Source: Deltaproteobacteria bacterium (GTDB lineage Bacteria; SAR324; XYD2-FULL-50-16). From it: DNA of 60,968 nucleotides. Position 1 is the stretch's first letter. Every line of letters begins with the position of its first letter. Where the stretch lies: the NCBI GenBank assembly GCA_018657625.1, contig JABHWU010000120.1, positions 1-60,968 of the forward strand. The letters are read 5' to 3'. Position numbers and translations under genes: made by a program. The notes under the pieces were generated by a model that was not told where the DNA came from, did not search any database, and saw only the letters and a list, made by a program, of their open reading frames with translations. Shown in pieces: positions 40,148 to 49,736 of the stretch.

Positions 40148-40739
40148 CTGCAACTCTTCGGAAAAACCGGAAATATGTACTTTCCAGTGTATTTTATGAT
40201 AAATGAAATAATTGAAAAACTATCAATAAAAGTTAGGTAGTCGAACGACACTCGACATTACGTTTTTTAGTCGTTTTATTTAAAAAGATTATGTTTGAAT
40301 AATAATATGTAGAAAAATACTCTTTAAAAACAATGACTTTAAATTTTGGGGAGTAGAAAACAGAAATATTTTAATAAATACTAGGAAGGGTAATTTCATG
40401 ATTTTTGTCGTTGGATTTAGAATTCTTATTAGATATGACACTTAACTAAGTAAATTAACTGAAACAGTTACATATTGTCAAGACTTAAATACATGAAATT
40501 AAATCCTAGCAAGATTATTATGATTTAATCAATATGTTTTGTGAATTATTTGCAAAATATTCAACGAAAATCACTTATTCGTTTAAAATCATACGGTTTT
40601 TAAGTTTTGTTTAATTTTAATTTAATAAAAAAAATACTGGCTTGGAGATAAAATGTAGATATTCATACTTAAATTAATCAATATGCACATTAAAATAGGG
40701 AGGTGAGATAATAGGGAAGTTAATAGGATTTGATATCGT
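40148..40739. other. long AT-rich region upstream of rpoB
   Basis: The 592 bases hold no gene I can support. They must include the rpoB promoter on the minus strand and the 3' end of the first Rrf2 gene's transcript, which also runs leftward into this region. A partial TTGATA lies about 70 bases before the rpoB start, but no confident -10 partner is visible. There is no sign of rplL or rplJ remnants. Confidence 0.4.
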
Positions 40740-41171
40740 TTAAATTTTTAAGCAATCTCTTTCTGTGTCTTTTTTATCAATCAGGTTTTTCACAGTATAA
40801 CTTTGCAGAATTTTTTCCTGGGTTTCATGCATTTTTTTCCAAATTGGTCTGGTCATACAATTTTTCACATTCGAACACTTTTTAGGGTTCAAAATGCAAT
40901 CAACCGGCACAATTGAAGATTGTAATACTAACACAATATCTAACATTGAGATACTATTTGGTGTTCGATTTAATAAAAAACCTCCCTTTGCCCCCCTTAC
41001 AGACATAATCAATCCTGCGCGTTTTAATTCTATGAGGATATTTTCTAAAAATGACTCGGGGATATTTTGATTTTTCGAAATTTCTTTACGCGTGGTCGGA
41101 CGAACATCGAAGTTTTTAGCAATTTCCAGCACCGCTCTTACCCCGTATCGACATTTAGTGGTTAACTTCAT
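40740..41171 (-). CDS. Rrf2-family transcriptional regulator 1
   Basis: A 143-residue IscR/Rrf2-type repressor. The winged helix-turn-helix occupies residues 1-70 (KCRYGVRAVLEIA, ENILIELKRAGLI, VRGAKGGFLLNR). Three Cys follow at 92, 99 and 105 in the dimer-helix loop (C-x6-C-x5-C), the place where IscR, with C92, C98 and C104, binds [2Fe-2S]. This suggests a redox, iron or sulfide signal. The closest relatives visible are regulators 2 (49737-50168) and 3 (60261-60698) in this window. It is divergent from the RND-LolA-rhodanese unit, which it may control through the 41.2-41.9 kb gap. AGGATA precedes the ATG. Confidence 0.9.
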   Translation of the reverse strand: MKLTTKCRYGVRAVLEIAKNFDVRPTTRKEISKNQNIPESFLENILIELKRAGLIMSVRGAKGGFLLNRTPNSISMLDIVLVLQSSIVPVDCILNPKKCSNVKNCMTRPIWKKMHETQEKILQSYTVKNLIDKKDTERDCLKI

Positions 41172-41883
41172 GGAAAGTTATCCTCAAATTGAATTTTATA
41201 AAAACAAAAAGGGCGCGAATAAGGCAAATTGAAAAACACTATTTCAAAAACCCCTTGATCACTGAAAATATAATTAAAAATAATACTTTCAGGAAGCTAT
41301 CCCAGTAATCATTTATTGTCTAATTAATTTTTCGCAAAATTTTCATAAACAAATAAAAAAACATTCCACAAAACTTTTATCATTTATTTTTTAAGTTAAC
41401 GCGACCTAAAAGAAAATATTCACAGGATATTTTAACGAATAGGCATGAATAAAACTGCATTAACCAATAAAATCTCAAGATTACTCTTAAAATATGATAT
41501 TAGGACAACAAATAGGTATGTTGCTTTATCTAAAGGTTAACACAACCACCAAATGAGAACAATGCTCTTACGAAAATCACTTAAAATGGATACACCATAC
41601 TTTTTTTAAGAATACCTATGACACAATAAATAATAAGATAGTGCTTTAGTATCTTTTTTTGTATTGCAATTATGATTGCATTCTAAATTGGATCTAAAGA
41701 ATAAGAGTGGCGTTCAGAATAATCTACGTTCTTATGCTTCATTGTGCATTTAGGCATAGATTTTTTTAAATTTGACAGCAGTTATACTTGTCTCAAATCT
41801 GAAAAATCGATAATCTGGGTTCCTTTAACTAATATCCAAAGGTTTATTACTACATTTTGGAAAAAAATTTCAACAATAATTGT
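41172..41883. other. large divergent regulatory gap
   Basis: Around 710 AT-rich bases separate Rrf2 regulator 1 from the divergent RND gene. No gene, tRNA or clear riboswitch was found. The length leaves room for regulated promoters on both strands; no convincing dyad shared with the other two Rrf2-headed units could be picked by eye. Confidence 0.4.
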
Positions 41884-44460
41884 ATGTCTATTAAAAAAAT
41901 ACTAATAGGTTACTCGTTAAAGCATCCAAAACCGATCATTGGTTTATCATTTCTGATTACTTTGTTATTTTTAGTTGCTATGCCTAACATTCGAACGGAT
42001 ACTGATCCGGTAAAAATGTTAACGCCGGATAATCCAGCTGTAGTTTTATATAATCAGATGAAAGCTGAATTTCGGTTATCAGATATGATTGTAGTTGGGA
42101 TTCAAGACCTTTCCGGAGCTTCTCTATTCACTGTAGACCGCTTGCGACGCATTCACAAAATTACCCAAGACATCCAGGCAATTAGTATTCCTCCCTCACC
42201 AACAACGTTTTGGACATCATTGTTCAAATTTATTCAGTGGTCAAAACCTGATATTCTGTTAAATAAAACCTTTAAAAAATTAATTATTAATGCTGATATA
42301 CTTTCTCCTAGTACTGTCGATGATATCATCCTTAATCAAAAAGGAGAGCTTAATATTGCTCCATTAATGCGGAAGCCGCCGCAAACTGAAACAGAAGCAC
42401 AAAACCTTCTAAAAAAGATCAATAAAAATGCTATATTTAATGGTAAATTAGCTTCAGTGGACGGTTCACTAATTGGTATTTTTTTACCGCTGGTAAAAGG
42501 GAAAAAAAACCTTAGTTATTCCATAGGTCTCAAAATTCAAAAAATCATGGATCAAAATCTTAGACCTGGCGAACAGTATTACCTGGCAGGATTACCTATC
42601 GCTGAAACGACTTTTGGGATAGAAATGTTTTTTCAAATGGGTATCTACGCACCGATAGCCGGAGTGCTTATTTTTTTTCTATTGTTTCTTTTTTTCGGAG
42701 ATTGGCGGTTGGCATCTGGTTCTATGATATTGGCTGCCATGACGGTAATCTGGGCCATGGGTGGATTGATATACTCTGGAAATCCAGTTCACATAATGAG
42801 CTCGATGATTCCAATTTTTTTGATGCCGATTGCCTTATTAGACAGTATTCATATTATCAGTCATTTAAAAGATAGGAACAAACCGATTAAGCGGCCTTTA
42901 ATAGCCATTTGGCAGGTAATGTCCGGATTGTTCAATCCAATGTTATTTACCAGTCTGACGACTCTGGTTGGATTCATTTCTTTATCTACCACAGGCATTC
43001 AACCTATAAAAGTTTTTGGAATAACAATTGGGTTAGGAGTGATGTTAGCTTGGTTATTATCGATGACTTTTTTACCTGCTTATTTATTGTTAATTGACCC
43101 ATCAATCAAGAAACCTTTGACGATCGATAAAAAGGATTCATATTATTCAATTAACCGACTAATTAATTTTTTTCGAATATTTGCAATTCGATTTCCAAAA
43201 CAATTAGTGATCGCAAGTATTCTCTTAATGATTTTCTCTTTATTCGGGATTCGAATGATTACCATAAATGATAATCCTGTTCGTTGGTTTAAATCTGATC
43301 ACAAGCTCAGAAAATCAGATCGTGTTATGAACAACAAACTTGCTGGAACATATATGGCAAATCTGATATTTGAATTACAACCTGTTTCCAAAAAAAAATC
43401 ATCTCCACAACAATCTCAAAACGCGATTACCAAACCCATTGATTTTGAAACAAATGTATTCGAAACAGAAAATTTACCGTTACTCACTCCCGATTTGAAA
43501 GATGGTGGTTTAATTAGATATATTGATAAAATACAATCTTTTTTATTAACGGTTCAGGACGAAAAAGGTAATAAGATTGTTGGAGCCACTACATCTATTG
43601 CTGATTTTTTGAAAAAAGTAGGTCAGACTGCATTTCAAAATCCAGAAATACCAATGTCCAGGAAAACCATCGCTCAATATTTGTTTTTATATGAAAGTGG
43701 TGATCATGATAAAGGAAGAGATCTTTGGAAATTTATTACTATGGATTATCAAAAAGCACAGATCTGGCTTCAACTAAAAAATGGTGATAATCAAATAATG
43801 AATCATTTGATTAGTGAATTAGATCATTATATTAAAAAGCCGGAAAACCGTTCTCCGATTCTAAAATTACCCACAGGGGATCTAAAGCTAGCCATAAAAT
43901 GGTCCGGTTTGACGCATATTAATAACGTTTGGCAAAATGAGATGGTAAAAGGAATGGGATATGCCCTGATTGGTTCTTTTTTAGCTGTCTTTTTTATGAT
44001 GAATATCCTTTTCCGTTCAACTATTTGGGCAATTATTTCAATGATTCCACTTGCGCTTAGTATGTTATTTATTTATGGATTTATCGGATGGACTGGCAAA
44101 TATTACGACATGCCTATTGCTGTTTTATCTTGTTTAGCTTTAGGATTATCAATTGATTTCGCGATTCATTTCAATCAGACTTTCAGGGAGTTTTTTAAAC
44201 AGACAAAATCCTTCCATAAAACGTTAGAGAGAGTTTTTAAAGAGCCCTGTTCAGCGATCAGCCGAAATATTCTAGTAATTTCCATCGGTTTTACACCACT
44301 CTTTTTCGCGGAACTGGTCCCCTATATTACAGTGGGTGTCTTTTTTTCTGCAATTATACTGATCAGTGGTATCGCTAGTTTATTATTATTACCAGCATTG
44401 ATATATTTGCTTCAGCCTTGGCTACCGGAAATGCGGGAAAAATCAAAGTTCATCAGGTAA
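41884..44460 (+). CDS. RND/MMPL-family exporter
   Basis: A protein of 858 residues with the RND superfamily duplication. The first membrane helix (about residues 20-40) is followed by a periplasmic domain (PNIRTDTDPVKMLTPDNPAV). A block of about five helices comes next (about 245-420, with MPIALLDSIHIISHL). A second helix and periplasmic domain follow, then a final block (about 690-850, with LALGLSIDFAIHFNQTF, the family Asp-containing motif). It is the type paired with LolA-like proteins and thought to move lipids or hydrophobic cargo. The ATG at 41884 is chosen; a TTG nine codons earlier is possible, and neither has a strong ribosome-binding site. It heads a three-gene unit with a LolA-like protein and a rhodanese. 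Confidence 0.85.
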   Translation: MSIKKILIGYSLKHPKPIIGLSFLITLLFLVAMPNIRTDTDPVKMLTPDNPAVVLYNQMKAEFRLSDMIVVGIQDLSGASLFTVDRLRRIHKITQDIQAISIPPSPTTFWTSLFKFIQWSKPDILLNKTFKKLIINADILSPSTVDDIILNQKGELNIAPLMRKPPQTETEAQNLLKKINKNAIFNGKLASVDGSLIGIFLPLVKGKKNLSYSIGLKIQKIMDQNLRPGEQYYLAGLPIAETTFGIEMFFQMGIYAPIAGVLIFFLLFLFFGDWRLASGSMILAAMTVIWAMGGLIYSGNPVHIMSSMIPIFLMPIALLDSIHIISHLKDRNKPIKRPLIAIWQVMSGLFNPMLFTSLTTLVGFISLSTTGIQPIKVFGITIGLGVMLAWLLSMTFLPAYLLLIDPSIKKPLTIDKKDSYYSINRLINFFRIFAIRFPKQLVIASILLMIFSLFGIRMITINDNPVRWFKSDHKLRKSDRVMNNKLAGTYMANLIFELQPVSKKKSSPQQSQNAITKPIDFETNVFETENLPLLTPDLKDGGLIRYIDKIQSFLLTVQDEKGNKIVGATTSIADFLKKVGQTAFQNPEIPMSRKTIAQYLFLYESGDHDKGRDLWKFITMDYQKAQIWLQLKNGDNQIMNHLISELDHYIKKPENRSPILKLPTGDLKLAIKWSGLTHINNVWQNEMVKGMGYALIGSFLAVFFMMNILFRSTIWAIISMIPLALSMLFIYGFIGWTGKYYDMPIAVLSCLALGLSIDFAIHFNQTFREFFKQTKSFHKTLERVFKEPCSAISRNILVISIGFTPLFFAELVPYITVGVFFSAIILISGIASLLLLPALIYLLQPWLPEMREKSKFIR

Positions 44461-44465
44461 ACAAA

Positions 44466-45311
44466 ATGTGTATTTTTACGAAAAGGGCTATTCCATATTT
44501 TATCATCTTAATATCCACTTTGACGACCTATGCAAATCCAGCATCTGATATCATCAAAAAAGCTAACCTAGCAAAACATTATGCTGGAAGTAACTTAAAA
44601 ACCCGTATCGCAATGCTGGTTTATTATGAAGGTGCTAAAAAACCAAATAAGAAGATATTTAATTACATCAAAAAAGATGTTAAAAATGGTGGAAAACAGA
44701 AGTATTTTCTGTATTTCACCTACCCTCCGGATATTTATAAAACTGCTTTCATTGTTCATAAACACATTAATACCGATGACTATCGCCGCTTGTATTTACC
44801 TGCAAGTCAAAAGATTTTGATGATCAATGGTGAAAAAAAACAATGTCCATTTATGGGGTCAGATTTTTCAGCGGAAGATATCACAGGACGCCATGAGCAG
44901 ATGGACAACCATCGAATACTTAAAGAAGAAATGTATTCAGTTACCTCAGAAAAACAAAGGCTACATTATCAAACATATGTCATTGAAAGCATTCCAAAAA
45001 TTAAAGAAGAAAATACTTCAAAAACCATTACCTGGGTTGACCAAAAAACTTTTTTACCTGTCCGAAAAGTGTTCTATGATCATTTCAGTGAACAGTATAA
45101 AATTTATAAAGCTATTTTGATAAAACCTATTAATGGATATCCAACAATAATCAAAAGTGAGATGCTGTCTCCACTAGAAGAAACCAAAACTGTATTTTTA
45201 CTGGACGTAAAAAATACTTATTATAATACGGATATCCCAGATAACTTGTTTGAGGATAGTTCCCTGCGTTCGCCTCCAAAAGAATTAATCAACTTTAATC
45301 AGAATGAATGA
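44466..45311 (+). CDS. LolA-like outer-membrane lipoprotein-sorting domain protein
   Basis: The protein of 281 residues has a signal peptide (KRAIPYFIILISTLTTYA) and belongs to the uncharacterised LolA-like group (pfam17131 type) found with RND/MMPL exporters. Recognisable parts: Y.YFTYPPDIYKTAFIVHKH, the R.LYLPASQKILMI strand and the diagnostic FMGSDFSAEDITGR (about residues 125-138). The family folds as a half-barrel that carries hydrophobic molecules through the periplasm. The ATG at 44466 gives a proper signal peptide. It starts five bases after the exporter stops, so they are coupled. Confidence 0.85.
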   Translation: MCIFTKRAIPYFIILISTLTTYANPASDIIKKANLAKHYAGSNLKTRIAMLVYYEGAKKPNKKIFNYIKKDVKNGGKQKYFLYFTYPPDIYKTAFIVHKHINTDDYRRLYLPASQKILMINGEKKQCPFMGSDFSAEDITGRHEQMDNHRILKEEMYSVTSEKQRLHYQTYVIESIPKIKEENTSKTITWVDQKTFLPVRKVFYDHFSEQYKIYKAILIKPINGYPTIIKSEMLSPLEETKTVFLLDVKNTYYNTDIPDNLFEDSSLRSPPKELINFNQNE

Positions 45312-45357
45312 TCCTGGAATTTACTTCCGTGATTCATGGATATTTACAGGTAAAAGG

Positions 45358-45789
45358 ATGAAAAATCGACTCGTTATTTTCTGTCATCAAATAGTTATCG
45401 CGCTATTGATTCTCATTTATACAGTTGCCTTAACCAGTACCAGTTTTTCACAAACTACCGGACAATCGGAAATATCTCATCAAACAAGCCGCGCAACCCC
45501 TGAAGAATTTAAAAAATACCAAAAGGCCAAAACGGCAATTTTGTTAGATGTTCGGGGAAAATCAGAACTTCGTTTTGGTAAGATTGAAAACACAATCAAT
45601 ATCCCGCTCTATATTTTAGAAAATAATTACCAACAATTGCCAAAGGATAAATTAATTATCACCTTTTGCAACAATGGCTCCCGGTCTTTTTTTGCTTATG
45701 AAATTTTGGTAAGAAATGGGTTTAAGAAGGTTAAACACTTAAATATTGGCGTACGATTTTCTAAAGATGGGACATTTGAGGTGCCTTGA
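45358..45789 (+). CDS. exported single-domain rhodanese
   Basis: A protein of 143 residues with an N-terminal export or anchor helix (residues about 6-30, followed by SFSQT) and one rhodanese domain. The domain keeps ILLDVRGKSELRFGKIENTINIPL and an intact active loop CNNGSR (Cys 104, then Gly and Arg at the usual spacing). It should carry a persulfide in the periplasm. The ATG at 45358 is chosen because it gives a normal signal segment; an in-frame ATG at 45304 overlaps the LolA-like stop. The domain ends shortly after the last helix (LNIGVRFSKDG) and lacks the usual final GG..W turn. Confidence 0.82.
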   Translation: MKNRLVIFCHQIVIALLILIYTVALTSTSFSQTTGQSEISHQTSRATPEEFKKYQKAKTAILLDVRGKSELRFGKIENTINIPLYILENNYQQLPKDKLIITFCNNGSRSFFAYEILVRNGFKKVKHLNIGVRFSKDGTFEVP

Positions 45790-45805
45790 TGATCCTGTTT
45801 CAAGT

Positions 45806-45846
45806 ATGCGTTTTGAATAAAACCAGCGGTGAACTTCAAAACGTAT
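45806..45846. other. imperfect hairpin between convergent units
   Basis: ATGCGTTTTGAA (45806-45817) pairs with TTCAAAACGTAT (45835-45846) with one mismatch across a 17-base loop. It lies just after the rhodanese gene and before the stronger hairpin at 45882, so both may help separate convergent transcripts. Confidence 0.4.
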
Positions 45847-45881
45847 TCAACAAAGATGATATTGAAAATAAAGATATGGCT

Positions 45882-45904
45882 CCGGGTAAAAGGGAATTAC
45901 CCGG
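45882..45904. terminator. bidirectional hairpin between convergent operons
   Basis: CCGGGTAA and TTACCCGG pair perfectly over eight bases around a seven-base loop, between the rhodanese stop (45789, plus) and the NrfD-like stop (45920, minus). U-tracts are weak on both sides, so it may end or stabilise both transcripts rather than act as a classical intrinsic terminator. Confidence 0.5.
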
Positions 45905-45919
45905 AATGTAACCATTTAA

Positions 45920-46840
45920 CTAAGAAAGTGTTGGGACTTCCTGACCAGCATAAACCAGAATAAATCTCAAGGAAAGACTTCCAATCAACACTAATAAGGG
46001 AATTAACGGCAAATACTTAATTTTTCCAAGTACCTCCAGTCCTTCAAAAAGTAGTGGAACAAGAATTCCCAAACCAATGGTAACGATCCAAAAAGATGTT
46101 GCGTAAGGCCCGGTTAATAAAAACATCATTGCGTCATTGGTATTAACAGTTCCATTTAAAGCCCCTATAATCAATAAAGCAATCGCAAATACTTCCACGA
46201 CAATAAAAGTAAAGTCATATTTGGAATATAAATGTTTTTCTTCTTCAGGAGCAAGCAAAAGCAATAATGCTGCTGCTGCCGATAGTCCAGATAATAGGAA
46301 AACCAGACCCAAAGCTGAATTACTCCACAAAGGTCTCGCAAATAACGATGAAAGCAGAATACCGGTATATGCGCCAACGGCTACTCCCATAAAGACGTTA
46401 ACTTTTGCTATAAAAAAAAGTTTACCCTCAAATTTTTCTACTAAGCTACTGATTATCGGAAATTTACTACTATATTCTTTATAAAGAATCAAAGCTTGGG
46501 CAAATGAAAACGGCATAAATATCACCAAAAGCCAGGATCCCCAAGACATTGGGGAAGTAGGAATAAAAGCAGTATAGAATCTCCAAACGTTTAATTTATT
46601 GGCTAAATCCAGAAACAGAAAAACCATTCCAAGACTCAACACCAATGGAGACAACAAAGATGCTAATCTTACAGTTTTGCTTTCAACCGCATCTTTTTTA
46701 GTCAATAAAATGACAGACGCAATAATTAGCAAACCCGCGGAAAGTCCACCTAAAAACAAATAAATCGGAACTTCCCAACCCCAAACATGTAAATGTGGAA
46801 TTACATTAGGATTTAATTTAGTAGTGCTTACTTCAATCAT
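45920..46840 (-). CDS. NrfD/PsrC-type quinone-reactive membrane subunit
   Basis: A 306-residue polytopic membrane protein with eight or so helices. The beginning (HVWGWEVPIYLFLGGLSAGLLI, residues about 18-39) is the NrfD/PsrC signature, including the WE.P.Y.FLGG core. It has no heme ligands pattern, as expected for the NrfD family, which exchanges electrons with menaquinone. It lies 21 bases after the ferredoxin subunit and is the membrane anchor of unit B. In polysulfide reductases of the Wolinella/Thermus type this subunit passes quinol electrons to PsrB. Confidence 0.88.
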   Translation of the reverse strand: MIEVSTTKLNPNVIPHLHVWGWEVPIYLFLGGLSAGLLIIASVILLTKKDAVESKTVRLASLLSPLVLSLGMVFLFLDLANKLNVWRFYTAFIPTSPMSWGSWLLVIFMPFSFAQALILYKEYSSKFPIISSLVEKFEGKLFFIAKVNVFMGVAVGAYTGILLSSLFARPLWSNSALGLVFLLSGLSAAAALLLLLAPEEEKHLYSKYDFTFIVVEVFAIALLIIGALNGTVNTNDAMMFLLTGPYATSFWIVTIGLGILVPLLFEGLEVLGKIKYLPLIPLLVLIGSLSLRFILVYAGQEVPTLS

Positions 46841-46861
46841 ATATTATTCTCGATGTATGTT

Positions 46862-47413
46862 TTAGAGTAACCAAAATAATTTGGGATGCGTTCCAGCATG
46901 TGTTTTATCCTGCACTACCTCTCTGCCATCCATTAATCGATCTGCTAAACCATCACTACTGTTGAGATCAACTAAGGTTAAAGCATTCGTCGGACAAATT
47001 GAGGTACAAGCTGTAGTGGTTTTACCTGTTAGTAACCGGTGTCGACAAAAAGAACATTTATCCACAAAACCACTTGGATGAACATATCTAGCGTCATAAG
47101 GACAAGCTGCTAAACAAGCTTTACACCCTGTACATTTGCTTCTATCAACAATAACTGTCCCGTCTCCAGGGTAAAATGATGCACCAGTAGGGCAATTCGT
47201 TACGCAAGGAGCGTCTTCACAATGCTGACATCTATCCGATCGGTTTACTAATGTTAAACGAGGATAGTGCCCTTTTACAATCTGATCCACCCAATCACGG
47301 CAAAACCCCATAGGGACACTATTTTCAGACTTGCAAGCTATGACACATGCGGTGCAACCGACACAATTTCGGGTATCTATAATCATCGCATATTTTTTAT
47401 CTTGATTGGCCAC
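46862..47413 (-). CDS. four-cluster ferredoxin subunit (PsrB/PhsB-like)
   Basis: A 183-residue electron-transfer subunit with four Cys groups, enough for four [4Fe-4S] clusters: [47 protein letters not shown] and [11 protein letters not shown] with CTSICPT. No signal peptide of its own, as usual; it would travel with the Tat-exported catalytic subunit. The start codon is GTG at 47413, directly after the TAA of the preceding gene (TAAGTG), with GGGGG upstream. Partner of the catalytic subunit at 47414-49594. Confidence 0.92.
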   Translation of the reverse strand: MANQDKKYAMIIDTRNCVGCTACVIACKSENSVPMGFCRDWVDQIVKGHYPRLTLVNRSDRCQHCEDAPCVTNCPTGASFYPGDGTVIVDRSKCTGCKACLAACPYDARYVHPSGFVDKCSFCRHRLLTGKTTTACTSICPTNALTLVDLNSSDGLADRLMDGREVVQDKTHAGTHPKLFWLL

Positions 47414-49594
47414 TTATGCCCCCCTTGAAAATGTTACAAAATTATGTTGAATACCAACAGCTCCCATCACCGGGTCAATGACAGTATCTATAGTAAGCTC
47501 ACTGGAATTGACGCCTTTCATATAACCAGCACGTAACCTTGGATCAGTGTGCCCAAATCCATGGACCATATATACAACATCATCCCGTACCCGTTGGGTC
47601 AACTTAACTTTAATATTATTGTTAGACCGTGTTCCATTTTCATGAACCAGATAAACATATTCTCCATCCTTTAATCCGATACGTTCTGCCGCTTGCTCGT
47701 TAACCCAAATTGTGTTTTCAGGCATCATTTCCAACAATATCCGATTGTTGGTCGTTCTTCCAAATGAGTGCATCGGCGCTCGACCAAATAACAATCGATA
47801 ATATCCATCTGGGTTTTCACGATGAGGCGTATATTGAGGCACACCGTCAAAACCATGTTCTTTCATTTTTGAGGAAACCAGTTCAATTTTTCCGGACGGC
47901 GTTTTAAACTTTAATTTTTGATTTGGTTGACGATATAGAGGGGTTTCCGGTTTCACAAAAACACCTTTTTCTTTCAATTCCTCTAACGATTTCCCGATTT
48001 TTTTCAACCGTTTATCCAAATATGTTTCAATGTCATCCTCAAATAAATCAAAACGACCCATTTTCTCTGCCAGAATTTTAAATATTTCAATACCCGGTTT
48101 TGAATCATACATTGGAGGAACAGCAGGTTGTCTGATGGCGACATATGGTTCTCTATAAGTACGGTCATCCAGATCATCATACCTTTCCAGATAGGTACAT
48201 TCCGGAAGTATTACATCAGAATACCCCGTAATTTCAGAAGGTAAAACATCTATCGAAGCAATGAACTTCAATTTCGTAATTGCTTCATATGTTAACGCCT
48301 GATTCGCTGAAGTGTGAATTAAATTGGTTCCGTAAACTATCCAGCCATGGATATCCCAAGGTTTACCTTCCAAAGTATGCTGAATAATTTCAAATGAACT
48401 GACTTTACTGGCCAAAGGATATTTTGAGCTGTATTGAACACGAGGGTGCTTAAACTTCGGAAAGTTGATGGGTGGAACACCATATTTTTTCTGTGTAATC
48501 AGTCCACCAGGCATCTTGTAGTTTCCTAGCAGTGCATTTAAAATCGCCATGGACCTTGCTCGCTGTGTATCATCTCCATACCAGTTCGCCCTTCTTCCAG
48601 GATGAATAAGAGCATTTGGCGCATATCTAGCTAAATCCCTGGCTACTTCGACAACCTGTTCTACCGGAATGCCTGTTAATTTGGCAGTTAACTCCGGTGT
48701 GGCATCCTTAACGCCATCCCATAACTCATCAATACCAACAGTATTTTGTGCTACAAAATCAATATTATACTTCTTTTCTTTAATCAAAATATGAATCCAA
48801 CCTCGCACCAGTGCAATATCTGTGGCTGGTTTTATTGGTAGCCACTTACCTTTGGAGGCTAATACTGAAAATCTGGGATCGACAGCCACTAATTTTGCGC
48901 CTTTTTTAATAGCTAATGATAGATCCTGAACGGCTGTATTATGCATGTTTTCGCCGAGGTGATGACCAATAACAACCAGATATTTACAATTTGCAACATC
49001 AACACCTTCCGGACTGCCAACAGAATGTCCATAGGTTAATTTAAAACCATCTTCCCTGGCTCCCCGGCATTGGGCATATGATGGGGCAGAAACAATTCCA
49101 CATGAATTACATAGTCTTTTTAAGAAAGAAGCACCAAATCCATGGGTAAAAGATACCAAGGCACCTGGTCCATAATCTTGTCCAAGTTGCTTAACGTTAT
49201 CAGCCACAAGCGTCATTGCTTCTTCCCAACTGGCTTTTCTAAAAAATTGTCGTCCATTAACAATTTCTCTAATCAAAGGATGTTTCAATCGATCAGGGTC
49301 ATAAAGGAGTCCATGACCACCGGCACCTCTTGGACATAATCTTCCTCTACTTAAAGGATGATCTTTCTGTCCGGTAATTTTATAAACTTTTTCATCCCTA
49401 ACATGGACGTCAATTCCACACCTCCAAAAGCAGATCTCACAAATGGATTTTACAACTCGATCTCCAGATTTAACAGAAGCTTCTGCACTTTCCGCTGATA
49501 GAAATTGAGAACCACTATGAGCCACCGCTGATGATGCTAGAAAGGCTGAAGAGATTTTAATAAACTCTCTTCTTTTAAACTTGCCTAATTTCAT
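47414..49594 (-). CDS. molybdopterin oxidoreductase catalytic subunit, Psr/Phs-like (unit B)
   Basis: A 726-residue bis-MGD enzyme of the DMSO-reductase family. The Tat signal is KRREFIK (residues 7-13), so it is periplasmic. The [4Fe-4S] ligands are C52, C55, C59 and C87 (IC..C...CG, then GRLCPRG). The metal ligand is C176 in YAQCRGARE, Cys rather than Sec or Ser. The C-terminal molydopterin-binding domain ends GAVGIQHNFVTF. PsrA and PhsA have about 760 residues, so it is slightly short. The partners are a four-cluster ferredoxin and NrfD, the polysulfide-reductase layout. Tetrathionate or thiosulfate are other possible substrates, and oxidation is not excluded. Confidence 0.88.
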   Translation of the reverse strand: MKLGKFKRREFIKISSAFLASSAVAHSGSQFLSAESAEASVKSGDRVVKSICEICFWRCGIDVHVRDEKVYKITGQKDHPLSRGRLCPRGAGGHGLLYDPDRLKHPLIREIVNGRQFFRKASWEEAMTLVADNVKQLGQDYGPGALVSFTHGFGASFLKRLCNSCGIVSAPSYAQCRGAREDGFKLTYGHSVGSPEGVDVANCKYLVVIGHHLGENMHNTAVQDLSLAIKKGAKLVAVDPRFSVLASKGKWLPIKPATDIALVRGWIHILIKEKKYNIDFVAQNTVGIDELWDGVKDATPELTAKLTGIPVEQVVEVARDLARYAPNALIHPGRRANWYGDDTQRARSMAILNALLGNYKMPGGLITQKKYGVPPINFPKFKHPRVQYSSKYPLASKVSSFEIIQHTLEGKPWDIHGWIVYGTNLIHTSANQALTYEAITKLKFIASIDVLPSEITGYSDVILPECTYLERYDDLDDRTYREPYVAIRQPAVPPMYDSKPGIEIFKILAEKMGRFDLFEDDIETYLDKRLKKIGKSLEELKEKGVFVKPETPLYRQPNQKLKFKTPSGKIELVSSKMKEHGFDGVPQYTPHRENPDGYYRLLFGRAPMHSFGRTTNNRILLEMMPENTIWVNEQAAERIGLKDGEYVYLVHENGTRSNNNIKVKLTQRVRDDVVYMVHGFGHTDPRLRAGYMKGVNSSELTIDTVIDPVMGAVGIQHNFVTFSRGA

Positions 49595-49643
49595 AAACCC
49601 TCTACAGCTTTTAATTAACTTAATTGATTTGCAAACAATATAA

Positions 49644-49676
49644 TTGCTTGAATATACAAACCATATTCATTAGCAA
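49644..49676 (-). promoter_or_regulatory. dyad upstream of the unit B catalytic gene
   Basis: TTGCT-TGAATAT-acaaacc-ATATTCA-tt-AGCAA forms a dyad with 12 paired bases and a two-base bulge, 50 bases before the molybdoenzyme start. It lies between Rrf2 regulator 2 and its likely target gene, so it is a candidate operator. No experimental or comparative support is available from the sequence alone. Confidence 0.4.
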
Positions 49677-49736
49677 ATCTTACCAATAAATGATTACTAT
49701 TTTAAAAATTATATATTTTATTAGCAATTTGGAGTT

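Noticed and set aside
41884..44460. HpnN hopanoid exporter assignment for the RND protein.
   Set aside because: Similar architecture, but no hopanoid biosynthesis genes are nearby and sequence alone does not separate it from other MMPL exporters.
45789..45830. Possible selenocysteine read-through at the TGA TGA end of the exported rhodanese, prompted by the nearby tRNA-Sec.
   Set aside because: Two stops in a row, another TGA ten codons later, no family sequence after the stop and no clear hairpin at the usual SECIS distance.
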